From Diphasiastrum complanatum (lineage: Eukaryota > Streptophyta > Lycopodiopsida > Lycopodiales > Lycopodiaceae): a stretch of DNA of 64,000 nucleotides. The DNA lies in assembly GCA_029204225.1 (NCBI GenBank), contig CM055093.1:17819041-17883040 (forward strand), in the 5' to 3' direction. The notes beneath the pieces are model-generated. The model made no database searches, was not told where the DNA came from, and saw nothing but the letters and a program-made list of their open reading frames with translations. The position numbers and the translations under genes were made by a program. This document shows, one piece after another, positions 1 through 9,168 of this stretch. Position 1 is the first letter of the stretch; each line of letters begins with the position of its first letter.

Positions 1-535
1 TACCTTCACTAAGAAGAGACCTGCTATCAGTCTCCAAGATAGCAGATCTTGGAATTCGAGTTCTATTCAATGGCAACACATGCCGAATGATCAAGAAAAC
101 AACAAACAAGTTGTTGACAGTTGGATGTAGAGAAGGCAATCTCTACCAAGCCAAGATAATCAACAATTCTGGTAGCACACTAAATGCATCAGAAAATGAA
201 GATCAACTCTAGCACAGAAGAATGTATCATCTAAACATGAGGAGCCTCTACGACATGAGCAAGAAAGACATAGTCACAAATCTGAAAATATCCAGACCCG
301 AAACTGAATTTTATGAAGCCTGTCAGAAAGGCAACAACATCAGAATCCATTCATAAATGAGGGAAGAAGAGCTAAAGAAGTTCTTGAGCTCGTCCACCCA
401 GATGTCTGTGGACCGATGAAAGTCGATTTGCTCTCAAGATCGAGGTATTTCTTGACGTTCATTGATGACTACAGCCGGATGACAACAATCTATTATCTAG
501 AGAAAAAATATGAAGTGAAGCTTCAACAAGATAAC
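1..535 (+). pseudogene. Copia pre-integrase/integrase 5' fragment (duplicated copy)
   Basis: Reading from about position 3, the frame encodes a Copia segment that precedes integrase: VPSLRRDLLSVSKI-like text, then a GAG-pre-integrase stretch (HRRMYHLNMRSLYDMSK) whose usual Trp is a TAG stop, then the first integrase residues. It decays into frameshifts after about 300. The same sequence recurs at about 738-1195 with small differences, so this is a direct partial duplication within one element. It stops near 535, where the protease region of the next copy begins. The window edge cuts it at the left. It is non-functional. Confidence 0.75.
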
Positions 536-2036
536 TAAACAAGACTATGATATAGTCATTGATTTAGGAGCAACCTCACACATCACCTGCAACAGGAGAA
601 TCTTGATCGACTTTAGAGAGCTCAAAAATAACAGAGTAGTGATTCTAGGCAGGGGAGGTAACACGATGTCAGGGACATCGGGACTCTATAGCTGCAAACA
701 CTGTCAGGTCAAGTAGAGCTGCCAGGAGCACTCTACGTACCTTCACTAAGAAGAGACCTGCTATCAGTCTCCAAGATGGCAAATCTTGAAATTCGAGTTC
801 TATTCGATGGCAATACATGCCGAATGATCGAGAAAACAACAAAAAAGTTGCTGGCAATTGGAAGCAGAGAAGACAATCTCTAGCAAGCCAAGATAATCAA
901 CAATTCTGATAGCATACTAAATGCAGCCTCTACGACATGAGCAAGAAAGACATAGTCATAGGTTTGAAAATATCTAGACCTAAGTTTTACGAAGCCTGGT
1001 CGAAAGGGAAGCAGCACCGGAATCCATTCATACATGAGGGAAGAAGAGCTAAAGAAGTTCTTGAGCTCGTCCACTCAGACGTCTGTGGATTGATGAAAGT
1101 TGATTCGCTCTCAGGATCGAGGTATTTCTTGATGTTCATTGATGACTACAGCTGGATGACAATGATCTATTATCTAAAGAAAAAATATGAAGTGTTTGAC
1201 TCTTTCAAGAAGCTTGTGACATTTGCAGAGAGACACGCCTCAAAGAAGATTCAGATCATCAGGTCTGGTAATGGAGGTGAGTACAAGAACACAAAATTTT
1301 CAAGATTCTGCCAACAACAAGGAATAGAGCATCAATTTACTCTTGTGTACACACCTGAATATACTACTATGGCAGAAAGAAGAAACAAGATGCTACTTGA
1401 AGGAGCCAGATGCATGACGACACAGACTCAATTGCCAAATCAATTTTGGACTGAGGCAATAGCTGCAGCAGTACACCTGCAGAATAGATCAACAATGACA
1501 ACATTGGAAAACAAGACACCATACAAAGTGTGGACAAGTAGAAAGCCTGATCTATCATATATACGTGTATTCGGATGTGCAGCATACAAGCACATACCAA
1601 AAGAAAAAAACTCGATGAAAAATCAGAGCAGAAAATCATGGTCGGATACTCGAATGGATCACAAGTGTACAGACTCTACAACCCAACCACGAAGAAGGTG
1701 TCAAGTAGAGATGTGAAGTTCGATGAGTCCACATTCCCTGGAAGGATGAAAAAGGCCATAAAATTTTCACACTACTGCAGATTCAAGAGGGAGATCGAGG
1801 GCAAACATCAAATCAAAATACTGAGCCCCAAACTCCAGAGCAGTAGAAAACCGAAGATTAGCCCCACGAAGAACAAACATTCGAGCAATGACGAATCGAA
1901 CCTAGAAGGTCGACAAGACAAAGAAGACCTCCAAAATGATACACTGAAAATCTTCAGTGGAGCGAAGACACAGAATTTGAGTATTGCAACTTCACTGAAG
2001 ATCCAACAACATATCAAGAAGCTGTCTAGAGTCTAG
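536..2036 (+). pseudogene. Copia protease and integrase remnant
   Basis: The protease active-site area reads VIDLGATSHIT near 558-595, with Leu where Copia proteases have Ser/Thr of the D-S/T-G triad. The pre-integrase segment follows. The integrase core is open at 937-1716, with HSDVCG (first catalytic Asp) and FIDDYSW. The second catalytic Asp of the usual DNGGEY motif is Gly here (RSGNGGEY), and the AERRN motif carrying the Glu is kept. A run of A residues near 1605-1612 coincides with a frameshift, and the post-integrase part (VGYSNGSQVYRLYNPTTKK) continues in another frame at about 1575-2036. Upstream part is duplicated at 1-535. The mutated catalytic residue and frameshift mark it as dead. 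Confidence 0.85.
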
Positions 2037-2059
2037 AGGGAGAATTATGAAAACAAGCA

Positions 2060-2818
2060 ATGTCAGAGGAAATCAAATCAATGAGGCAGAATGAGGCATG
2101 GACATTAGAGCCACTGCCAGAAAACAAAAAGATCGTCGACTGCAAGTGGGTATACAAAAAGAAAATCAAATCAAATGGCACTGTTGAATGCTACAAAGCA
2201 AGACTTGTCACAAAGGGCTACACACAAAGGTACGGAGTCGACTATTTCGACATGTATTCACCAATGGTGAACATGACAAGCATTTGACTACTCCTTGCAT
2301 ACACTACACAACACAATCTGGAAATTCACCAGATTGATGTAAAGACAGCCTTTCTCCATGGAGATCTAGAGGAAGAAATCTTCATTAAGCAACCTGAAGG
2401 ATTTGAAGACCCTAACAATCGACAATATGTCTATCAATTGCAAGCATCACGAGCTTGGTACAAGAAGCTCGATAGTCTTCTGAAGTCTCTAGACTTCACT
2501 CCTACACAACCAGACTGCAATGTCTACATAAAGAAAGTAGGAAGAGATTTTGTGATTCTGACTATATTTGTGAATGACTCCCTAATGATAGAAAACTCCT
2601 TGATGCTAATCAAGAAAACAAAGAGTCAGATTTTCAAAAATTATGAAATCACAAATCTGGGAGAAACAACAAAGTGCCTTGGGTTGGAGATCAGAAGAGA
2701 TCGAATAAGAAGAGAAATGCATATGAGTCAGTCAAAGTACGCCCAAAAAGTGCTGAAGCAGTATCAAATGATGGACTGCAAAGAAAAGGCCACACCAATG
2801 ACAGAGCTAGACTAACGA
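2060..2818 (+). pseudogene. Copia reverse transcriptase remnant
   Basis: The classical Copia RT start (EAWTLEPLP..KKIVDCKWVYKKK) is followed by KARLVTKGYTQRYGVDYFDMYSPM, a TGA stop near 2285-2287, then IDVKTAFLHGDLEEEIFIKQPEGF, which carries the first catalytic Asp. The catalytic YVDD box is FVND near 2568-2579, so one of the two paired aspartates is lost. The C-terminal part (CLGLEI, MSQSKYAQKVL) is recognisable to about 2815. It sits between the integrase and RNase H remnants of the same element, in the normal Copia order IN-RT-RH. The stop codon and active-site change show that it is inactive. Confidence 0.9.
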
Positions 2819-3690
2819 AACAGGATTGCCCAAAAATAGAGGAAGAAAGATAGAAGATGGAAGGTATACCCTACCAAAACCTAATCGGTAGTTTGATGTA
2901 CATCACAATTTGTACCAGACCCGGTTTGGTCTTCTCTGTCTATGCTTTAAGACAATTCTCTTCAAATCCTGGCATGGTGCATTGGCAAATTGCAAAATAA
3001 ATCCTGCAATATCTGAAGGGTACCCAGAATATGGGATTAACCTACAAAGCAGACAATGAAAGGAAAGGATTCGAGCTACACCACTGCAATGATACAAGCT
3101 GGGCAAGCTACAAAGACAACAACAAGTCCATAACAGGAGGATGTTCGATTACATGTGGAGCAGCAATCAGTTGGACCTGCAAGAAGCAAACTTTGGTGGC
3201 TCAATCCTCATGCGAAGCTGAATATGTCACAGCTTTGGCGAATGGGGTGGTATGGTTACGGATGATGCTGGAGGCAATTGGCATACCACAAGGAGAACCA
3301 TGCACATTAATGATGGATTCTCAAAGTGCCATATATCTATCCCAAGATCCTGTTTTCCATTCAAAGACAAAACATATACCTCTAAAGTACCATATTATTC
3401 GAGACTTGATCTCAAAGGGAGAGCTCAAGGTTCAGTACATAAAGTCTGAAGACATGATTGCAGATTTGCTCACGAAGCCACTCGACAAACCACTCTTTGC
3501 AAGGCAAAGAAAGACAATTGGATTAGATACACAAAGCTGCAAGGTTCAAGAGGGAGTTTCAGAAATTGTGAACTCCTGCAACTTTGTCGCGAAGGTGACG
3601 AAACAAAATGAGGCGAACATTGAAGGGCGAACATACCTCGAAGGTCGAACATATCTCGAAGACCAAAAAGCACAAAACGAAATGAAATGA
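2819..3690 (+). pseudogene. Copia RT thumb and RNase H remnant
   Basis: Positions 2819-3030 are a frameshifted RT C-terminus. RNase H is open from 3031: SWASYKDNNKSITGGC, then ISWTCKKQTLVAQSSCEAEY with the catalytic Glu, DSQSAIYLSQDPVFHSKTKHI with a catalytic Asp, and the family C-terminal signature MIADLLTKPL. The reading frame runs to 3690. From 3254 onward the sequence is repeated in inverted orientation at 53259-53695, where homology to the second arm of the large inverted duplication ends abruptly inside the RNase H coding region. Confidence 0.9.
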
Positions 3691-4200
3691 AACGAAGACG
3701 AAGGAAAACAATTCGCACTGCCAACTGGCAGCTCGATGAGCATGGTGTATTGTACTTCACGCTCAAGTAAAAGAGTTAGCGATAACAGAGGATAACTAAC
3801 TAGTTGATTAGCATTAACTTGCCTTGTTATTCTCTGTTTAGCTGTCTTGTAAAGTCCGCATGGTGGAGGTATATACACAATTTTGGGATCAACACGAATA
3901 AGAAGAGAAAAAGAAGAGAAAAAAAAAATAGAAAGAATAGTTGTGCATGAAAGTCTGCCAATGAGCAGAACACAGCGATCGAGCAGAGCGTCAAGCCGCC
4001 AACGAGCGAGACACTGACCAACTCACTGGAAACTCAAAAATAGAAAATATAATTTCTCTCTTCTCCATCTCATTGTTTTTGGTCATCTTGATTGCTCGAA
4101 TGTTTTATGTTCTGTGGTCTGTAGTCGCTTGCTTAGGGTCCTAAAAGCTTCCACTAAAAGAAAACCCAACGAACTCAAAAAGAATTGGTTTGCGAACAAC
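3691..4200 (+). mobile_element. Copia 3' non-coding / LTR-like segment
   Basis: This stretch follows the RNase H stop directly and is non-coding. It has a purine-rich run (about 3897-3945, AAGAAGAGAAA type) and T-rich blocks, as expected of the 3' untranslated part and LTR of the Copia element. I could not find a matching upstream LTR in the window, so LTR ends are not assigned. It is conserved in the right arm at 52739-53258, reverse-complemented. It ends where an oppositely oriented Gypsy gag fragment begins. Confidence 0.5.
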
Positions 4201-4210
4201 AAAGATAGTT

Positions 4211-4731
4211 TCACACCATGGACTTTGTCATTTTGATATTACTAAGTTTGACAAAGGGACTCTCTATCAAATGAAATGGTTTGAATCGCTTGATGAAGGA
4301 TTCTTTCAAGAGTGACCAATCACGTTTATCTTCACAATCCAGGTTGAAGAACCATTCATGTGCTCGATCGATCATGGTCATCGAGAAAAGTTGGACCATG
4401 GCTTCGGGAGATGTCTCACCATAGACATTGCAAGCATTCTTAAAAAAAAAAATTGTGGTCGGTCATAGGCAACTTCAGATCTTGTAGGTTCCCATCTCTC
4501 AAAAGGGTTTGTGGATGGCTCGTGGACTTGTGATTTCATGCGAGAGTATCGATTGTATCTGGCTTGCTCTGTTGAAGGAGATACCATCTCGGGTGGATAG
4601 TCCTTTGTGGAATTGGGATCGTAAGGACGATCCATGTGGAAGGTTTGGTGGACTTTTGTGGGATTGTAGTGTGTTTGGGTGAGTGAGGTTTTTCTTTTTT
4701 TACACACTCTGGATATAAAATATATTATCAA
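4211..4731 (-). pseudogene. Gypsy-type gag fragment
   Basis: On the minus strand the N-terminal part (4731-4450) reads HMDRPYDPNSTKDYPPEMVSP, and a second frame (4399-4211) holds the core of a Ty3/Gypsy gag: MVQLFSMTMIDRAHEWFFNL, then DWSLLKESFIKRFKPF and ESPFVKLSNIKMTK. A run of 11 A at 4441-4451 sits at the frame change and replaces gag sequence that the related copy at 16605-16400 still has (FDGSSDPQRFLQIFENACD). The fragment is cut near 4210. The leader repeats and primer site of the same element lie upstream on this strand, at 4860-5479. Right-arm homologue: 52216-52738. Confidence 0.75.
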
Positions 4732-4859
4732 AGTATTGTGACTTGTGTGTATCCAAATGGCACAGTATCCAGGTAGTGGTAGTGCAAAAGAACTCGGCTG
4801 ATAGCTGTGGCAATTGGCTAGTGTAAAATTCTAGTTAAATATGAGTTGACTTTCAAGGA

Positions 4860-5425
4860 GGAGCTTTTTCCGGTCAAGATTGGATTGTAGGACTCGATCG
4901 AGACGTGATGCTGGACTCAACCCGGTCGAGATGTCAATGCAATGACTCGGTTGAGAATTGAGAAGTGGGCTTCGGTTGAGATGACACTGCAAGGACTCGT
5001 TTGAGGTCTAATTGAGTGACTCGGTCGAGATCTGATGAAGAGACTCGATTGAAAGACTCTGTTGAGATCTGATGGAGAGACTCAATCGAGATCTGACTGA
5101 AGTACTCGGTTGAGATATGATGGATAGACTCGGTCAAACTGAAGGACTTGGGTGAGATCTAATGGAGAGACTCGGGCGAGATCTGACAAAGAGGCTCGGT
5201 CGAGATTGACGTAGAGGCTCGATCGAGATCTTATGTGTAGGCCCGGTTGAGTATGTAATCTAGGACTCGGTCGAGATGGTAAGTCAGGACTCGATCAAAA
5301 GCTTATGTGGAGTACCCAGTCGAAATGTAGGAGCCAGGTCTGGAGCTTGAAGACTCGGTCAAAGCTAGAGTGACGGGCTCGGTTGATAAGTAGAGCATGA
5401 AGTTTCAAGAACCGTTTAAAGCACA
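4860..5425 (-). repeat. Degenerate 24-bp tandem repeats in Gypsy leader
   Basis: On the minus strand the phrase TCTCGACCGAGTC returns about every 24 bp (sometimes 30-50 bp), joined by CTCCATCAGA-like linkers. In one frame it gives a repeating eight-residue ISTESLHQ pattern. The array sits between the primer site (5462-5479) and gag (4731). Similar arrays occur at 7430-7645, 9010-9165, 17593-17770, 48241-48370, 48960-49280 and 51540-52080, always in the same relation to the Gypsy LTR family. No function is assigned. Confidence 0.8.
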
Positions 5426-5461
5426 CAGAGATCACAATTTTATGGAGGTTGTGTGTGTGCA

Positions 5462-5479
5462 CTAGTGGGAATGGCGCCA
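5462..5479 (-). promoter_or_regulatory. Gypsy primer-binding site
   Basis: The minus strand reads TGGCGCCATTCCCACTAG a few bases after the LTR end. The opening TGGCGCC matches the primer site known from plant Athila/Tat-type Gypsy elements. The right-arm copy at 51453-51470 is the same. Confidence 0.7.
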
Positions 5480-5481
5480 AA

Positions 5482-6640
5482 TGTTCACAGATTCTATCAC
5501 TGAGAATCTGTGAAGAGATTTCTTTGGTTTCATTTTTTATTCTCTTGGTACAGGGTGTTTTTGCTCGTTACCGGGCGGTTGGCCTACTTAATGTGATCTT
5601 CTTATTACAATGCCAGATCAGGCAGAAAGATGCGGTTATGTTGTAGTATTTTAAGTCCAGTGTGTCAGTGGATTGCTCAGATAACGTTCACTCCAGATGC
5701 ACTCACAAAATCAAAACCATGCAAGCCTAGAACAGTCACCTAAGGAGAAGCGTGCATTGTAGATGAACTCCATCCAATTCCTATTTTATCTACTGTAAAA
5801 TGTTGGGAAACAAACAAGATTCTTAGGCTAATCTAACAAATCAACAAAAATGACAAAAATGAGAAACAAGAAACTAGCTAACAAGCCATTAAAGAGCAAG
5901 GATCAAGAAATCACCATTTCTTGATTCTTGAGCTTCTCAAAAACATCAAGACCTGGAATGTTAGAAATTATGCAAGATCTACACCACAAATCCAGCCTAT
6001 TTAGTTTACTTGAAGCTTGATTCTACTCTAGAAACATAGAACAAGAGATCTAATCCACTCTACTTCACAATGCATAACGAAAGAAAGCAAGAAATTAATC
6101 TAATTCCATAACCACACACAAAGGAAATGGAAGGGCATGATCATAAGGGAATCGCTCAAGAAAGCCATCATGATCAAGGAGCTCAATGAATGCCAAAACT
6201 TGTGGATGATCTTCTTTATTCAATACAAGAGCAAAAACATTACAAATAAAAAGCTCTCTCACAAGAGAGGGGGCTCTTAAATAAGCCAAGAGGCTACCCA
6301 TGTGGAGCCTAAGTGGCAATTCCACAAATTACAAACTACAAGTGGAATTAGCTCCTCCACTAGAGGTCACCATCAAAAGGTGGCTCACTTTAATTTATTT
6401 AAGAGGGGTCTACCACATTAATTACAAATGCCTACTCATACTAGCTCCTACATGGTCATTCCTTCTCTTGGGATTCACCATGAGGCTCACATAATTTTAA
6501 ATTGTTTCCTAGCTAGTACTTCTCGGCTCTCACGCTTGGCTCTCATCCTCATCCTTCTCTCTTCCTTCAAGGACCTCCTCGGTCTAGGGTGAGGAATAGC
6601 TCAGGTCGACATCTTGGGGATTCTTCGAAATCTGCCAATA
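5482..6640 (-). mobile_element. Gypsy LTR (about 1.16 kb)
   Basis: The LTR starts at 6640 on the minus strand (TATTGGCAGATTTCG, originally TGTTGGC as in the right-arm copy) and ends ...GAACA at 5482, three bases before the primer site. It contains a TATA-like TTATTTAAGAG box and an AATAAA signal downstream of it. The last 30 bp hold a perfect 10-bp stem palindrome (CACAGATTCT / AGAATCTGTG, 5486-5512). Right-arm counterpart 50279-51446 is the same length within about 10 bp. The small ORFs inside it are incidental. Confidence 0.8.
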
Positions 6641-7149
6641 TGGAATTGTGGTTTAGATCCTGCAAATCCATTTACATTTTAGTTCTTGATGTTCTTGGAA
6701 AGTCCAAGAATCAAGAGATAAGTGTTTCTTGATCCTTGCACTTGTAGTGCTTGTTAGTTATCTGCTTGTTTCTTGTTTCTTGATTCTGTTGTGTTGCATG
6801 TTAGATTAGTTTTCATCTTCAAAAATATGCCCAACCCGTTTTGCAACAAGTAGAAGCAGGAATCTGATAGGTGTTCATCCGAGTAGCAAGCTGAGCATCA
6901 TGACTTGCATTTTCATTTGATGTGAGTACTATTCAAGAGTGAGCGTTCCTCGTGTATCCTCTGACAGACAGGATAAAACTAAACTACAACACCCAATCTG
7001 CTACCTGGTTGAAAGTTAAACCAAGACTTCGATTGCCAAAAACTGCTTTTAGAGTCTGGTAACAGATATTAAGAAACCTGAATAACAACCATGCCAAACT
7101 GTAATGGATCTACCAGAAAATCAGTAGACAGATAGGAAATCTGTAAACA
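6641..7149 (+). mobile_element. Gypsy LTR 3' part, opposite orientation
   Basis: This segment resembles the 3' 500 bp of the neighbouring LTR but runs on the plus strand, ending ...GTAAACA at 7149. Its 5' end abuts the start of the minus-strand LTR at 6640, giving a head-to-head LTR junction. The same junction exists in the right arm at 50278/50279, so it predates the large duplication. Confidence 0.7.
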
Positions 7150-7151
7150 TT

Positions 7152-7169
7152 TAGCGCCATTGTCAATTG
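7152..7169 (+). promoter_or_regulatory. Degenerate Gypsy primer-binding site
   Basis: TAGCGCCATTGTCAATTG follows the plus-strand LTR end by two bases and resembles the TGGCGCCATT primer site with one change in its first seven bases. Confidence 0.55.
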
Positions 7170-8480
7170 TCTCCATCTAGTTAGAGACACTTGACGGAGT
7201 ACTCCTAGTGTGGACATCATCATCTGGTATAGCTTAAAAGGACAAATTTTATGACTTTTGTAGGTCCACATACCTTCTAACATTCTGAGACCTCATTCTT
7301 TTTTTCGTCAATAGCTAAATCTGGCAATAAAGACCACATGTACAATTGAGAACTTCTTCATACTTAAGCACTATCATTTTTACTTCATTTAGTAAGTTCT
7401 CCAGCAGAGTAAGTTTGTATGAGCAAACCGAGTCTCCACTTAACATTTCGACCGAGCCGAGTGGTGCTAGACCAGCTGACCGAGTGTTCTTGAATGACCA
7501 CTCGATCGAGTCTTCAACATAAGTCTCGACCGAGCCGAGTCCTGAATCTCGACCGAGTTCTCTACATTCTATCTAGATCAAGCCTTTTGACTTGCCTCTT
7601 GACCGAGCCTTTTGACTTGCCTCTCGACCAAGTCGATGTTGAATTTCACACGTGTGGACTGTCCGCTACATGTACTTGTGATCTCCTAAGGTGTGTAGAT
7701 GCACCAAGATCAAGACTAGATTGAGATTCAAGATCAATCTTGGATCCTATGGCAAAAACACACTACTACATGCATTCAATCACTTCCAACTCTCACTCAC
7801 ACGTGTGGGAAGTATTCAAAAAATAATCTAAGTAAAAACAAGCTACTCTCCTTGGGTAGAGAGAGAAAATGCATCAAGAGCTCTCGGGTAGAGAGAGAAA
7901 GCTAGAAATCCAATAACTCACAAAATCCATGAAATCACCAAATCAATTGACTTCAAAATGAGGAGTACAATGATACTAGTAGGTCCACGAGCTACCACTA
8001 TGCTTAACTATGATTGGACCACATTTTGTCACCTCTTGATCCTATTGTATCATTCATCCATGCACCTCTTAATTCTATTGGACTATATTCAAGCACACCT
8101 CAATTTCCTATTGGACCTCACAAGGTTCCACCTCTAAATCCTATTGGACCTCTTGGAATTCATCAAACAAAAACTTTACACTTGTCTACACTCTAATTGG
8201 CACGTGTTTAGCCTCTTACTCTATTTTGGCTCAATAGTGGCATTACAAGTGGAAATGCATAATTTGCCATCTATGCCAAATTTATTCCTATCAACATCCT
8301 ACACCTAGATGCTTGATGTAAAAAAACATAAGACCCCTATATCTAACATAGATAATCTTTTTCAATTTTTTACAGTCGAGTTTTGAATCTGAATCGAGTA
8401 CTCTACATACAATCTCAACAAAATATTCAGCTTAGGGCTCCATCGAGTATAAAATAGCCCTGGTCGAACTCATTTCCACC
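7170..8480 (+). other. Non-coding Gypsy leader with CTCGACCGAG repeats
   Basis: I see no gene here. Positions 7430-7645 contain the dispersed CTCGACCGAGTC repeats on the plus strand. A CACACGTGTGG motif occurs at about 7650 and 7800. The stretch 7840-8380 is AT-rich and includes AGGTCCA/TATTGGACC-type short repeats (about 8040-8150). Most of 7170-7500 and 8390-8480 is matched in the right arm (48900-49760); the middle is largely absent there. Confidence 0.5.
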
Positions 8481-8663
8481 TCAGCAACGAGCAAGTTCTT
8501 CTTTTATGTTTCTAGTGACAGTTGTGGTGATCTTTGTGCATACAGGCTCATTCTTGACAATCTTTTCTCCACCAAGACCACACTTGATCACTCCTTCACA
8601 CAATTGAACACCATCTGTAGACATCCACCACGGATCTAGAGTGCCATCATCATTCATTTTCAA
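8481..8663 (-). CDS. Conserved 60-codon ORF of unknown function
   Basis: The ORF begins MKMNDDGTLDPWWMSTDG and continues with LCEGVIKCGLGGEKIVKN. It has no obvious family match by eye, and I do not recognise it. Immediately 5' on this strand is a run of about 13 A/T (8659-8671). The same ORF, same length and with only a handful of residue changes, is open in the right arm at 48708-48890. It lies inside the Gypsy leader between repeat blocks, so it may be a captured exon or the remnant of an element gene. Coding status is uncertain, because two copies within one duplication do not by themselves show selection. Confidence 0.35.
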   Translation of the reverse strand: MKMNDDGTLDPWWMSTDGVQLCEGVIKCGLGGEKIVKNEPVCTKITTTVTRNIKEELARC

Positions 8664-9168
8664 AAAAAAAAAAATCCTAAGCCGCTAGAGTCTGTTACAT
8701 CACAAGAATCATCAATTCAAACACAAGCACCATTGTTGAGGGATAGTACTACTAGATCTAGCACCAACACATATGTGCTAGTTCTAGTATACTATTGAGA
8801 CAGGCGCATCATTTGAGACACAGAAAACACAAGTTGTTTCACACAATTTGTTCGCATATTATCCGACAGACTAGTTTTCCTTTGCAAACATGTTAGCTTT
8901 GATGGTTCTACGAAGGAAATCGGTGCTTCCAAATCGGCCGAGCTCTATAGAACATCCAATTTTTCTTTGGAACGAACAAACGCCTTCAATTTTTTTTTTC
9001 AATATTTCTCTTGTCTACATACACGCTAGACCGAGTCGAGTCTCAGTCCCCTGCATCAGCAGAACTCGGCCGACCCGAGCCTCAATCCTCTACTTACACG
9101 CTCGACCGAACTGAGTCCATCATAGTTGACCGATCCGAGTCTGCATTCTCTGTCAACCGAGTCTAGAA
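8664..9168 (+). other. Non-coding, with leader repeats
   Basis: There is no gene. A poly-A run occurs at 8659-8671 and a poly-T run at about 8990-8999. Positions 9010-9165 carry the CTCGACCGA / CTCGGCCGACCCGAG leader repeats. The left-right arm match breaks at about 9141 and resumes at 10517. Confidence 0.6.

Noticed and set aside
4860-5425. CRISPR-like array
   Set aside because: Repeats are degenerate, spacing is irregular, no conserved spacers or cas genes, and the context is a plant retroelement leader.
6095-6325. 76-codon ORF within the Gypsy LTR
   Set aside because: Lies in the U3/R part of the LTR over promoter-like sequence, and its counterpart in the other arm is not open to the same extent.
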